NCBI GenBank assembly: GCA_046351135.1
Contig: JAXLZA010000005.1
Span: 62,001 to 126,000 of the forward strand
From: UBA4427 sp046351135
Lineage (GTDB): Bacteria; Myxococcota_A; UBA9160; UBA4427
Direction: 5' to 3'
DNA: 64,000 bases
A model generated the notes under the pieces. The model had not been told where the DNA came from. It did no database searches and saw nothing but the letters and a program-made list of their open reading frames with translations. The position numbers and the translations under genes were made by a program. Shown here piece by piece: positions 7,604 to 16,194 of this stretch; position 1 is the first letter of the stretch; each line of letters opens with the position of its first letter.

Positions 7604-8746
7604 TCAGGCGAAGGCCGCACGGATCCGCTCGGGCGAGAGGCCGTAGTCCTCCGCGCGATAGGCGTGCTCGCCGTGGCGGCCCTTGCGGTTGCGCTCGAGC
7701 CAGTCGCGCATCGCCCCCGTCGCTTCCGCGGAGAGCTCGAGCCCGAAGCGGGCGTAGATGCGACCGACCTCGGCCACGGGATCGGCCTGGAAGTCGTCGA
7801 ACTCCATCTTGTAGAAGCGATCGCGCGGGAGCCCCGCGCAGACCTCCTCGATCCGGCGCAGCCCGCGGACCCAGAGCTCGAGCTGGGCCTGACCGTGGGC
7901 GATGGGATCGAAGTCCGCGACGGCGGGCCGCATGACCGAGGTCGTGAGGCTCGCGACCGAGGGGATCATCTTCGCCGGATCGCGCATCGTCGTGACGACG
8001 CAGGCGTCGGGGAAGACCTCGAGGAAGCGGTCGAGGTGGAACATGTGGGTCGCGTCCTTGAGCAGCCAGCGCCGACCCGGCTCCCCGCCCCCGATCAGCT
8101 GGACGTTCCTGCGGTAGCGCCGGTACATCGGCCGCATGTCGCAGGCGGCCCACCAGCGCGAATAGCTCGGGATTCGAAAGGTGCACTCGAGATTGACCGT
8201 CGCGAAGCTCTGGCGCAGCAGATGCCAGCACTCGTCGACCTCGTCGGCGTCCATGTCGTGGATCGCGCGCAGCTCGGGGGCCGCCGCGAAGAGGGCCCGC
8301 GTCCGCCGATCGCACTCGACGAAGGCGGGGATCGAGGACCAGGCCGCCCGCGGCGGTCGCCGCATGGGCGTATCCGCGAGCCACATCTCGAGCCCCTGCA
8401 GCGCGGGATCGCGGATCAGCAGGCGGTGGAGCGTCGTCGAGGCGGTGCGCGGCATGCCGACGACGAGGATCGGGCGCTCGATCGGGACCGAGTCGACGTC
8501 GGGATGGGCCGCGAAGCCCGCCTCCGAATGCAGCCGGCCGACGAGCCCGGTCAGGACCTGCTCGACGAGCATCCCGCGCCCGACCGGCGTCAGGCTCGAC
8601 TCCCGCTCGGCGGACTCGAGCAGGCACTCGAGGCCCTCGCGCCACTCGTCGGGCCCGAGCGCCTGCAGCCCCGTCGCGCGCCGCGCCTCCTCGATCAGCG
8701 CATCGAGACATTCCGGCAGCGGGGCCGCCGATCCACCTAGCGCCAA
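7604..8746 (-). CDS. Sulfotransferase family protein (PAPS-dependent type)
   Basis: A 380-residue member of the Sulfotransfer_3 group. The 5'-phosphosulfate loop is visible as PILVVGMPRTASTTLHRLL (92-110), and a 3'-phosphate binding segment with VTTMRDPAKMIPSVASL follows near residue 250. Enzymes of this group move sulfate from PAPS to hydroxyl or amine acceptors, although many bacterial members have no known substrate. The start is TTG at 8746, inside the end of the cupin gene (10-base overlap), so translation is probably coupled. It is the third gene of a Rieske-cupin-sulfotransferase operon, which suggests it acts on, or is induced with, the product of the oxygenase. Confidence 0.82.
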   Translation of the reverse strand: MALGGSAAPLPECLDALIEEARRATGLQALGPDEWREGLECLLESAERESSLTPVGRGMLVEQVLTGLVGRLHSEAGFAAHPDVDSVPIERPILVVGMPRTASTTLHRLLIRDPALQGLEMWLADTPMRRPPRAAWSSIPAFVECDRRTRALFAAAPELRAIHDMDADEVDECWHLLRQSFATVNLECTFRIPSYSRWWAACDMRPMYRRYRRNVQLIGGGEPGRRWLLKDATHMFHLDRFLEVFPDACVVTTMRDPAKMIPSVASLTTSVMRPAVADFDPIAHGQAQLELWVRGLRRIEEVCAGLPRDRFYKMEFDDFQADPVAEVGRIYARFGLELSAEATGAMRDWLERNRKGRHGEHAYRAEDYGLSPERIRAAFA

Positions 8747-9165
8747 TTGCCCTTCCCCGTCTCGCGATCCCAGCGCAGCATCGCCTTCACGACCGGGTCG
8801 TCGAGGTTGCGCCAGATCGGCTCGAGCCCGGCGATCGTCGCGTGGATCTCGATCAGCTCGGCGCCCTCCGGCCCGGCGAGCAGCGGCCCGTACCAGACGT
8901 TGGGCTCGATCAACGCGACGGCCCCGCGCTCGTACCAGGTGTCGCCGATCTTGAGCCGGCCCTGGATCACGACGTTCGCGGTCCAGGACTTGTGGCGGTG
9001 CTCGGGAGCGCCCTCGTTCGGCCCCCAGCGCACGTGCATGAAGCCCGGCTTCACCGGATCCTCGTCGTAGCCGAGCCGCCAGGCCGCCGCCTCGCCGGCC
9101 GCGGTCGCGAGCCGCTCCGCCTCGTCCCAGTGGGTGAAGACGATCCCCGAATTGTCGTTCGCCAT
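8737..9165 (-). CDS. Cupin-domain protein
   Basis: A 142-residue single-cupin protein. The metal site is marked by EHRHKSW (His56 and His58), followed by the cupin glycine turns QGRLKIGDTWYERGAVALI and a second motif near WYGPLLAGPEG. The catalytic or binding role is not predictable: small cupins include dioxygenases, isomerases and ligand binders. It lies between the Rieske oxygenase and the sulfotransferase on the same strand with very short gaps, so it is likely part of the same pathway. Confidence 0.8.
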   Translation of the reverse strand: MANDNSGIVFTHWDEAERLATAAGEAAAWRLGYDEDPVKPGFMHVRWGPNEGAPEHRHKSWTANVVIQGRLKIGDTWYERGAVALIEPNVWYGPLLAGPEGAELIEIHATIAGLEPIWRNLDDPVVKAMLRWDRETGKGNWR

Positions 9166-9176
9166 CGCTGCTCCCT

Positions 9177-10124
9177 CTACGAATAGAACTGCTGGCACCA
9201 GCGCCGGTACTGCGCGATCGGCCCGTCGCCCTCGCAGAGGACCGGGCGCTCCCGATAGACCTTGTTCTCCCAGATCGGGACGTCCTCGTTGGTCTGCTTC
9301 ACGATGTCCCGGATGATCGCCGCCGCGACGCCGCCCTTCGGATCCTGGCCGTTCACCCGCGGCTGGGTGAAGGCGTAGCGGACGTGGGAGGTGCGGGCGT
9401 CGATCGGGGTCATCGTCGCGAGCTCGAGGGTCTCGCAGATGCCGGTGAAGCGGGTCGTCGAGAAGCCCATGCCGTAGGAGTGGGCCTCGATCGCGCCCTT
9501 CACGTCGCCCCGCGGCGTCCGCATCTCGACGGGCTGGAAGGCGATCCGCCGCGGGCCGTCCTCCTTCGCCTCCATGACGGGGACGTTGAGGGTCCCGTGG
9601 ACGAAGCGGAAGTGCGCGGGATCGACGCCGTTCTCGCCGAGCTCCTGGCCGTGGGCCCGGATCACCCAGTCGTAGCGCTGATGCGTCGACCATTCGGGGC
9701 TCGACGCCTCGGGGACCTCGGGCAGCTCGAACCAGGGCGCACGGCCTTCGGTGTCCCGCCAGACGAAGACGAAGCCATGGCGCTCGACGGTGGGCCATTT
9801 CCTCGCCTGGGCATTCGGCGGGATCCGCTTCGCATAGGGCACCTCGCGACAGGCGCCCGTCGCGTCGAAGCGCCAGCCGTGGAACGGGCAGCGGAGGAGC
9901 TCGCCCTCGACGCGGCCGCCATGACCGAGATGGGCGCCGAGATGGGGGCAGTACGGGTCGACGACGGCGACCTCGCCCGAGGCGGTGCGGAAGACGACGA
10001 GGTCCTGGTCGAAATAATGTCGGATCGCGACGTCGCCCGGCGCGATCTCCGTGGAGACGGCGACCGCGAACCAGCCGTTCGGGATCGGAAGGCCGGGGGC
10101 GGCCGCTTCGCTCGGGGAATCCAT
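9177..10124 (-). CDS. Rieske non-heme iron oxygenase, KshA/DAF-36-like
   Basis: A 315-residue oxygenase subunit. The Rieske [2Fe-2S] ligands are Cys59/His61 (CPH) and Cys79/His82 (CPFH). The mononuclear iron site follows as N165-x2-D168-x2-H171-x4-H176 (ENGVDPAHFRFVHG), the bridge-and-triad arrangement of ring-hydroxylating oxygenases. The spacing and the PYCPHLGAHLG start resemble the single-component oxygenases of the 3-ketosteroid 9-alpha-hydroxylase (KshA) and cholesterol 7-desaturase (DAF-36) group. A separate reductase would be needed and is not in the window. GGAGA-type bases precede the ATG. It is the first gene of a three-gene operon, divergent from an SDR gene at 10310. Confidence 0.88.
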   Translation of the reverse strand: MDSPSEAAAPGLPIPNGWFAVAVSTEIAPGDVAIRHYFDQDLVVFRTASGEVAVVDPYCPHLGAHLGHGGRVEGELLRCPFHGWRFDATGACREVPYAKRIPPNAQARKWPTVERHGFVFVWRDTEGRAPWFELPEVPEASSPEWSTHQRYDWVIRAHGQELGENGVDPAHFRFVHGTLNVPVMEAKEDGPRRIAFQPVEMRTPRGDVKGAIEAHSYGMGFSTTRFTGICETLELATMTPIDARTSHVRYAFTQPRVNGQDPKGGVAAAIIRDIVKQTNEDVPIWENKVYRERPVLCEGDGPIAQYRRWCQQFYS

Positions 10125-10309
10125 CTCGCTCTCCCTGCGGCCGGAGACGCGTCCGGCCCGCTCGGACGTTGCAACATCGCGTCGGCGGGCGAAAGCGCGT
10201 CGGAGGATGCCTCGGTCGCGACCGCGGTGCGGATCTTCTAGATTGGTCGTCTCCGCCCGATCCGTCGTCGTCCGTGGCCCCGGCCTCCGCGCCACCCGAG
10301 AGTCCCCGC

Positions 10310-11086
10310 TTGAACGACCCCTCGGCCCACCACTTCCGCCTCGACGACCGCGTCGCCCTCGTGACCGGAGCGACGCGGGGGATCGGCGCGGCGATCGCCC
10401 GCGAGCTGGCCTTCGCCGGGGCCCGGGTCGTGCTCACCGGACGCGACGACGCCCGCGCCGTGGAGGTCGCGGCCGAGCTCACCGCGAGCGGCGCCCGGGC
10501 GACCGGGATGGGCTACGACGCGCGGCGCCCGGGCGAGGCGGAGCGACTCGCGGAGCGCGTCCGGACGGAGATCGGTCGGCTCGACGTCCTGGTCAACAAC
10601 GCGGCGGTCCTACGGCCCCACGTGATCGCGAAGCTCCGGGAGGAGGAGTTCGACGAGCTCTTCCAGGTCAACGTCAAGTCGGCGCTCTTCCTGACCAAAG
10701 CCCTGCGCCCGTTGCTCGAGGCCTCCACGCGAGGCGTCGTCCTCAACATCACCGCCGCCGGGGCCCAGGCGCCGATGGCCGGGATCGGCGCCTACTGCGC
10801 GAGCAAGGCCGCCCTCGTCAACCTGACGCGGACCCTCGCGAAGGAGTGGACGCCGCTCGGGATCCGGGTCAACGCGCTGACGCCGGGCTCGACGGCGACC
10901 GACATGATCCTCCCCGTCGATGCGGAGAAGCGCGCGCGCTTCGTCGCGGAGATGGCGGCCCAGAACCCGATGAACCGGATCGCCGAGCCCGCCGAGATCG
11001 CGCGGGCGGCGCGCTTCCTCGTGAGCGACGCGGCGTCGTACGTGACGGGCCACGTCCTCGTCGTCGACGGGGGACTGCTGGCGTGA
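10310..11086 (+). CDS. Short-chain dehydrogenase/reductase (FabG-like)
   Basis: A classical SDR of about 258 residues. The NAD(P) loop is VTGATRGIGAA, the NNAA motif stands in for NNAG, and the active site reads ITAAG...YCASK (the usual Ser is replaced by Thr in NITAAGA, while Tyr and Lys are kept), with VDGG at the C-terminus. It would oxidise a hydroxyl or reduce a ketone. The start is uncertain: TTG at 10310 is chosen because it falls just before the conserved region; an in-frame GTG at 10274 would add 12 residues. Neither has a good ribosome site. Its stop overlaps the next gene's GTG (GTGA). Confidence 0.85.
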   Translation: MNDPSAHHFRLDDRVALVTGATRGIGAAIARELAFAGARVVLTGRDDARAVEVAAELTASGARATGMGYDARRPGEAERLAERVRTEIGRLDVLVNNAAVLRPHVIAKLREEEFDELFQVNVKSALFLTKALRPLLEASTRGVVLNITAAGAQAPMAGIGAYCASKAALVNLTRTLAKEWTPLGIRVNALTPGSTATDMILPVDAEKRARFVAEMAAQNPMNRIAEPAEIARAARFLVSDAASYVTGHVLVVDGGLLA

Positions 11087-11946
11087 CGGCGAGCGCAGCC
11101 CCTGTGAGCGGCGTGAAGACGACTGCGGCGACCGCGGGCGCAGTCGCGCGGGACGCGACGGTCGCGACCGCCGCCCCGCCCTACCCGACGCCCCACGCCC
11201 TGCTCGCGGGCCGGAGCGTGCTCGTCACCGCGGCGGCGGGGACGGGGATCGGGTTCGCGGCGGCGCGGCGGTGTGCGGAGGAAGGGGCGCGGATCATGCT
11301 CTCGGATCTCCACGCGCGGCGCCTCGGCGAGTGCGCCGACGCCCTCGAGGCGGAGCTCGGGCGACCGGTCGAGCGGCAGGTCTGCGACGTCCGCGACGAC
11401 GCGCAGGTCCGCGCCCTCGTCGCCGCGGCCGAGGCGCGCCTCGGCGGGCTCGACGTGCTCGTCAACAATGCGGGGCTGGGCGCGACCTGCGACGTCGTCG
11501 CGACGAGCGACGCGCAGTGGGACCGGATCCTGGACACCAACCTGACGGGCACCTTCCGCTGCCTGCGCGCCGCGCTGCCCGGCATGCGGGCGCGCCGGCG
11601 GGGCTCGATCGTCAACCTCGCGAGCATCGTCGCCTGGCGAGCGGAGCGCGGACAGTCGGCCTACGCGGCCTCGAAGGCGGGCATCCTCGCGCTGACGCGC
11701 TGCGCCGCGCTCGAGGCGGCGGAGGCCGGGGTGCGGGTCAATGCGGTGGTCCCGAGCCTCGCGCTCCACCCCCATCTCGAGAAGGTCTCGGATCCCGCGT
11801 TCCTGCGGCGCATGGTCGAGCAGAACGAGGTCTTCGGCCGGGCGGCCGAGCCCTGGGAGATCGGCAACGCGATCGTCTTCCTGGCGTCGGATTATTCGAG
11901 CTACATGACGGGGGAGGCCCTGTCGGTCAGCTGCCGACGGGCCTGA
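11083..11946 (+). CDS. Short-chain dehydrogenase/reductase with altered cofactor loop
   Basis: A 287-residue SDR with a 40-residue Ala/Thr-rich N-terminal extension. The cofactor loop is VTAAAGTGIGFAAAR, where the family normally has TGxxxGIG, so an extra Ala-rich insertion precedes the GTGIG turn. NNAG, the catalytic Ser (NLASIVAW) and YAASK are all present. The C-terminus ends SVSCRRA in place of the common VDGG. It starts with GTG in a 4-base overlap with the upstream SDR, so the two are translationally coupled; their products may act on successive steps or form a mixed oligomer. The substrate is unknown. Confidence 0.85.
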   Translation: MTASAAPVSGVKTTAATAGAVARDATVATAAPPYPTPHALLAGRSVLVTAAAGTGIGFAAARRCAEEGARIMLSDLHARRLGECADALEAELGRPVERQVCDVRDDAQVRALVAAAEARLGGLDVLVNNAGLGATCDVVATSDAQWDRILDTNLTGTFRCLRAALPGMRARRRGSIVNLASIVAWRAERGQSAYAASKAGILALTRCAALEAAEAGVRVNAVVPSLALHPHLEKVSDPAFLRRMVEQNEVFGRAAEPWEIGNAIVFLASDYSSYMTGEALSVSCRRA

Positions 11947-11973
11947 CTTCGGGCGGGAGACGACGAGGACGGC

Positions 11974-12390
11974 ATGGCGAAGCGGCTCACCGACGACATG
12001 AAGCGGCTGATCGACGCGGGCTGCTTCGCGCATCTCGCGACGCTCGAGGCCGACGGGTCGCCCAAGGTCGAGCCCGTCTGGCTCGGCCGGGAGGGCGATC
12101 GCCTGCTCGTCGCGACCGACCGCAAGTCGAGGAAGTCGATCAACCTCGAGCGCGATCCGCGCGTCGCGATCTCGCTCGTCGCCCGCGCCAATCCCTACGA
12201 GCAGCTGCTGATCCGGGGCCGCGTCGTCGAGGCCCGGGACGACGCCGATCTCGCCGGCCTCGACGCGCTCTCGCAGACCTATCTCGGCCAGCCCTTCCCG
12301 CGGCGGAAGTGGTCGAGCCGCGTCCTCTACGTGATCGAGGCGACGGTCGCCCGACACTACGTCTCTCCGCTCCGGGATCCCCGGAGCTGA
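11974..12390 (+). CDS. PPOX-class flavin/F420-dependent oxidoreductase
   Basis: A 138-residue protein of the pyridoxamine-5'-phosphate-oxidase-like split barrel. The FAHLATLEADGSPKVEPVW strand pair and the ATDRKSRKSINLERDPRV segment are typical of the PPOX class F420-dependent group (TIGR03618-like). These proteins bind F420, FMN or heme and reduce or bind small hydrophobic compounds. With the LLM enzyme at 58854 it hints that the organism makes F420, but FMN use cannot be excluded. It is the third gene of the plus-strand run between SDR and crotonase genes, with a 27-base gap. Confidence 0.8.
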   Translation: MAKRLTDDMKRLIDAGCFAHLATLEADGSPKVEPVWLGREGDRLLVATDRKSRKSINLERDPRVAISLVARANPYEQLLIRGRVVEARDDADLAGLDALSQTYLGQPFPRRKWSSRVLYVIEATVARHYVSPLRDPRS

Positions 12391-12412
12391 ACCCTCCCAC
12401 CACGAGGCCCCC

Positions 12413-13177
12413 ATGACGATCCGCTGCACCCTCGAGAACCAGATCGCCGAAGTCGTGATGCACCATCCCCCCGTCAACGCGATCACCGTCGGCGACACCT
12501 GGAAGATCCACGACGTCTTCAAGGAGCTCTCCGAGCGCAGCGAGCGCGAGGACATCCGCGCGATCATCCTGACCGCCGAGGGCAAGGGCTTCAACGCCGG
12601 CATCGACATCAAGGAGATGCAGAGCGTGGAGGGCTGGGACCACCTGCTCGGCTCCGGCGAGGCCTGCTATGCGACCTTCCACCAGATCTACAACACCCCG
12701 ATCCCCGTGATCGCCGCCGTCAACGACTTCTGCATGGGGCTCGGCATCGGCCTCGTCGGGAGCTGCGACCTGATCGTCGCCTCGACGAAGGCGCGCTTCG
12801 GGCTGCCGGAGGTCGACAACGGCGCGCTCGGGTGTGCCTCGCATCTCGCGAAGCTCGTCCCGCCGATGAAGCTGCGGGAGATGTCGCTGACCTGCCGGCC
12901 GGCGAGCGCCCAGGAGATGCTCGCCTGGGGCTCGGTCGCCTACGTCGTCGAGCCGGACCAGCTGATGCCGAAGGCCCGGGAGATCGCGGGCAACATCGCG
13001 AAGAAGCAGAAGGCGGTCGTCAAGTTCGCGAAGGCGGCCCTCAACCACATCGACCAGTTCGAGATGCACTCGAACTACCGCCTCGAGCAGGGCTACACCT
13101 ACCAGCTCAACATCATGGGCGACGGTGACAAGGCGCGGGACGCCTTCATCGAGGGCACGCGCATCATCACGCGCTGA
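12413..13177 (+). CDS. Crotonase-family enzyme, EchA20-like (possible steroid ring-D hydrolase)
   Basis: A 254-residue enoyl-CoA hydratase/isomerase superfamily protein. The CoA-binding loop AEGKGFNAGIDIKEMQ and the oxyanion segment NDFCMGLGIGLVG are clear, and Glu133 lies in FGLPEV. The position of the first catalytic Glu of true hydratases (GGGCE in rat crotonase) is a Gly here (about Gly113), so simple hydration is unlikely. From memory, the segments GFNAG(I/V)DIKEMQ, GIGLVG, FGLPEV and SYRMEQG-like SNYRLEQGYTYQLN closely match mycobacterial EchA20, which opens the last steroid ring as a CoA thioester. It is flanked by SDR genes on both sides, as expected for a CoA-ester ring pathway. Confidence 0.85.
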   Translation: MTIRCTLENQIAEVVMHHPPVNAITVGDTWKIHDVFKELSERSEREDIRAIILTAEGKGFNAGIDIKEMQSVEGWDHLLGSGEACYATFHQIYNTPIPVIAAVNDFCMGLGIGLVGSCDLIVASTKARFGLPEVDNGALGCASHLAKLVPPMKLREMSLTCRPASAQEMLAWGSVAYVVEPDQLMPKAREIAGNIAKKQKAVVKFAKAALNHIDQFEMHSNYRLEQGYTYQLNIMGDGDKARDAFIEGTRIITR

Positions 13178-13203
13178 GGCGGCGAGCGGCCGCGGAGCAA
13201 GCG

Positions 13204-13221
13204 CTTCGGCTTCGGCTTCGG
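13204..13221. repeat. Short tandem repeat (CTTCGG x3)
   Basis: Three exact copies of CTTCGG lie 15 bases before the SDR start at 13236, between it and the upstream stop. They sit just before the GGGAGGA ribosome site. This is either chance in a GC-rich gap or a leader element affecting translation. Confidence 0.5.
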
Positions 13222-13235
13222 GAGGATTCGAAGGG

Positions 13236-14003
13236 ATGGATCAGGCGGAGCTCGAGGGACGCGTCGTCTTCGTGACCGGGGCCGCCCGCGGCATCGGCGC
13301 CGCCTGCGCGCGGCGCTGCGCGGCGCTCGGCGCGAAGGTCGTCGTCGCGGATCGCCGCGCGGACGACGCGAAGAGCGTCGCCGATGCCCTGAACGCCGCG
13401 CGCCCCGGCTCGGCCCGGGCGATCGCCCTCGACGTCGCCGACGGTGCAGCCTGGTCGACGGCCATGGCCGAGACCGAGGCGGAGTTCGGCCGCCTCGACG
13501 GCCTGGTCAACAACGCGGGCGTGATCCGCGTCGTGCGCCTCGAGGAGGCGGACGAGGCGGCCTTCCGCAAGCTGATCGACGTCAACCTGGTCGGGACCTT
13601 CCTCGGCCTGCACGCGGCGATCGAGCCGATGAAGCGCGCGGGGGGCGGCTCGATCGTGAACTTCTCCTCGGTCCAGGGCCTCGAGGGCCGCGCCGGCTTC
13701 GGGCTCTATTCGGCGACCAAGTTCGGCATCCGCGGGCTCACGCGCACCGCCGCCCTCGAGCTCGGCGCCCACGGCATCCGCGTCAACGCGGTGATCCCGG
13801 GCCCGACGCGGACGAAGATGACCGAGCGCCCCGGATGGTCCGACGCCGACTACGAGCGCGCCTACGCCGGCACGCCGATCGGCCGCATGGCGCAGCCCGA
13901 GGAGATCGCCGAGATGGTCGCGTTCCTCGTCTCGCCGCGATCCTCCTACTGCACCGGCGCGGACTTCGTCGTCGACGGCGGCGTCCTCGCCGGAAAGACC
14001 TGA
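13236..14003 (+). CDS. Short-chain dehydrogenase/reductase
   Basis: A 255-residue classical SDR with all expected motifs: VTGAARGIGAA for the cofactor, NNAGV, catalytic Ser in NFSSVQG, LYSATKFG (Tyr and Lys), the PGP segment after strand 6, and a C-terminal VDGG. It resembles bile-acid/3-alpha-(20-beta)-hydroxysteroid-type and FabG-type enzymes; the two cannot be separated by eye. A GGGAGGA box precedes the ATG. It follows the EchA20-like crotonase by 58 bases, so a hydroxy-acyl-CoA or ring-hydroxyl dehydrogenase role is plausible. Confidence 0.88.
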   Translation: MDQAELEGRVVFVTGAARGIGAACARRCAALGAKVVVADRRADDAKSVADALNAARPGSARAIALDVADGAAWSTAMAETEAEFGRLDGLVNNAGVIRVVRLEEADEAAFRKLIDVNLVGTFLGLHAAIEPMKRAGGGSIVNFSSVQGLEGRAGFGLYSATKFGIRGLTRTAALELGAHGIRVNAVIPGPTRTKMTERPGWSDADYERAYAGTPIGRMAQPEEIAEMVAFLVSPRSSYCTGADFVVDGGVLAGKT

Positions 14004-14009
14004 GGACCC

Positions 14010-15380
14010 ATGAGCACCAACGCCCTGCGCCTCCGCTTCCTCGGCGCCGCCGGCACCGTCACCGGCTCGCGCACCCTCGTCGAGGCCGAGGGTCGCCGCA
14101 TCCTCGTCGACTGCGGCCTCTTCCAGGGCTGGAAGACCCTGCGCCTGCGCAACTGGGCCCCCTTCCCCGTCGAGCCCGCCTCGATCGACGCCGTCGTGCT
14201 CACCCACGCCCACATCGACCACTCGGGCTACCTCCCGCTCCTGATCCGCAACGGCTTCCGCGGCGCGATTCACGCGACGACGGCGACCCGGGACCTGTGC
14301 GGCGTGCTGCTGCCCGACAGCGGCCGGATCCACGAACGCGACGCCGAGTTCGCCAATCGCAAGGGCTTCTCGAAGCACGCCCCGGCGCTCCCGCTCTTCA
14401 CCGAGGCCGAAGGCGAGCGCGCCCTCGACGCCTTCCGCACGACCGAGTTCGGACGGACGGTGGACGTCGCGCCCGGCGTCGAGGTCGTCTTCCACGGCGC
14501 CGGCCACATCCTCGGCGCCGCGACCGCGACGCTCCGCATCGCCGGGCGACAGGTCGTCTTCTCCGGGGATCTCGGCCGGCCGAGCTGCCCGGTCATGCGG
14601 CCGCCCGAGCCGCTGCGCGAGGCCGACCTGCTCGTCGTCGAGTCGACCTACGGCGATCGCCGCCACGACCCGGCCGATCCGGAGGACGCGCTCGCCGACG
14701 TCGTCCGCCGGACCGCGGCGCGCGGGGGGACGGTGCTGATCCCCGCCTTCGCCGTCGGGCGCACGCAGATCCTGCTCTTCCACCTCGACCGCCTGCGGCG
14801 CGCGGGCCGCATCCCGGCGATCCCCGTCGTGATGGACAGCCCGATGGCGATCGACGCGACCGAGATCTTCCGCCGCCATCCCGACGACCACCGCCTCGAC
14901 GCCGCGACCTGCGCCACCGTCTGCGGCTCGGTCCGCCTCGTCCGTACGCCCGAGGAGTCGAAGCGCCTCGACCAGCAGGACGAGCCGATGATCCTGATCT
15001 CGGCGAGCGGCATGGCGACCGGCGGCCGCGTGCTCCACCACCTCGCCCACTTCGCCCCGGACCCGCGCCATACGCTGCTCTTCGCCGGCTATCAGGCCCC
15101 CGGCACCCGCGGCGAGCGGATCGTGCGCGGCGAGACCAGCGTCAAGCTGCACGGTGCGATGGTGCCGATCCGCGCCGAGGTCCAGAGCCTCGACATGCTC
15201 TCGGCCCACGCCGACGGCGACGAGATCCTCGCCTGGCTCCGCCACTTCGAGCGCGCGCCCGCCATGACCTTCGTCAACCACGGCGAGCCCGCCGCCGCCG
15301 ATCGCCTCCGCGTCCGGATCCGCGACGAGCTCGGCTGGCGCGTTCGGGTCGCCGACCAGGACGAGCGCTTCGATGCCTGA
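14010..15380 (+). CDS. Metallo-beta-lactamase/beta-CASP RNA-processing nuclease
   Basis: A 456-residue protein with the MBL core (His66, His68, Asp70, His71 in THAHIDH), a beta-CASP domain with LIPAFAVGRTQ, and the C-terminal RMMBL region with SAHADGDEI and FVNHGE. This is the YSH1/CPSF-type family of metal-dependent RNA endo/exonucleases; the length matches bacterial members. It lies 7 bases after the SDR stop and before a LOG-family gene, so it shares the transcript although its housekeeping RNA role has no evident link to the catabolic genes upstream. Confidence 0.9.
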   Translation: MSTNALRLRFLGAAGTVTGSRTLVEAEGRRILVDCGLFQGWKTLRLRNWAPFPVEPASIDAVVLTHAHIDHSGYLPLLIRNGFRGAIHATTATRDLCGVLLPDSGRIHERDAEFANRKGFSKHAPALPLFTEAEGERALDAFRTTEFGRTVDVAPGVEVVFHGAGHILGAATATLRIAGRQVVFSGDLGRPSCPVMRPPEPLREADLLVVESTYGDRRHDPADPEDALADVVRRTAARGGTVLIPAFAVGRTQILLFHLDRLRRAGRIPAIPVVMDSPMAIDATEIFRRHPDDHRLDAATCATVCGSVRLVRTPEESKRLDQQDEPMILISASGMATGGRVLHHLAHFAPDPRHTLLFAGYQAPGTRGERIVRGETSVKLHGAMVPIRAEVQSLDMLSAHADGDEILAWLRHFERAPAMTFVNHGEPAAADRLRVRIRDELGWRVRVADQDERFDA

Positions 15381-15428
15381 ACGCGTCCTGCGATCCGAGC
15401 ACGAGCGCCCGACGCGCCGGGGCGACGC

Positions 15429-16154
15429 ATGACGAAGCGGCTCTCCGAGCACGACGCGCTCGCGATGATCGGCTTCGGCCCGCACGACCGCGCGAGCGAC
15501 CACGACGAGCCCGAGCGCATCGAGCGGATCACCCGCGAGCTGCGCAACGGCTTCCGCGCCCTCCAGGACGTCGAGCCCGCCGTCACCGTCTTCGGCTCCG
15601 CCCGCCTCGCCGCCGACACGCCCGAGTACCGCGAGACCCGCGAGGTCTGTCGCCGTGTCGCCGGCGCCGGCTACAACGTGATCACCGGCGGCGGCCCCGG
15701 GCTCATGGAGGCCGCGAACCGCGGCGCCCGCGACGGCGGTGGCCTCTCGGTCGGCGTCAACATCCAGCTCCCGATGGAGCAGAAGCCGAACCCCTTCCTC
15801 GACCGCCGCTTCGAGTGCCGCTACTTCTTCGTCCGCAAGCTGCTCTTCGTACGTTATGCCTGCGCGTTCCTGATCTTCCCGGGCGGCTTCGGCACCTTCG
15901 ACGAGGCCTTCGAGGCGCTCACCCTCGTCCAGACCCACAAGATCCCGAACTTCCCCGTGCTCTTCTTCGGCGGCGACTTCTGGAGCGATCTCGAGCGGCA
16001 GCTCGACCGCATGCACGCGCGGGGGATCATCGACGACGAGGATCGCGGTCGGGTGCGCATGGTCCGCGACGTGGACGAGGCCCTCGAGATCCTGCTCGGC
16101 TGTCATCGGGGGCTGTGCGCCGAGCTCGGGCGGCCCCCGCTCGTCCCGCGCTGA
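15429..16154 (+). CDS. LOG family protein (TIGR00730-like nucleotide phosphoribohydrolase)
   Basis: A 241-residue protein with the two LOG signatures: GGGPGLMEAANRGA (87-100) and PGGFGTFDE (151-159), which form the nucleotide-binding, catalytic pocket. The family hydrolyses the N-glycosidic bond of nucleoside monophosphates (cytokinin-activating in plants, general nucleotide turnover in bacteria); older annotations call it a lysine decarboxylase in error. The N-terminal 45 residues are longer than in short LOG proteins and fit the larger TIGR00730 subgroup. It is the last gene of the plus-strand run and converges with the IVD gene. Confidence 0.9.
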   Translation: MTKRLSEHDALAMIGFGPHDRASDHDEPERIERITRELRNGFRALQDVEPAVTVFGSARLAADTPEYRETREVCRRVAGAGYNVITGGGPGLMEAANRGARDGGGLSVGVNIQLPMEQKPNPFLDRRFECRYFFVRKLLFVRYACAFLIFPGGFGTFDEAFEALTLVQTHKIPNFPVLFFGGDFWSDLERQLDRMHARGIIDDEDRGRVRMVRDVDEALEILLGCHRGLCAELGRPPLVPR

Positions 16155-16194
16155 GGCGGGAGTCGACGGCTCGCCGATCCGACGCGCCGCCGAG

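Noticed and set aside
13167..16106. Very long open frame on the strand opposite the SDR-nuclease-LOG genes
   Set aside because: It is antisense to three clear genes and its composition is Arg/Glu/Asp/Val-rich, the usual mirror frame of 70% GC coding DNA.
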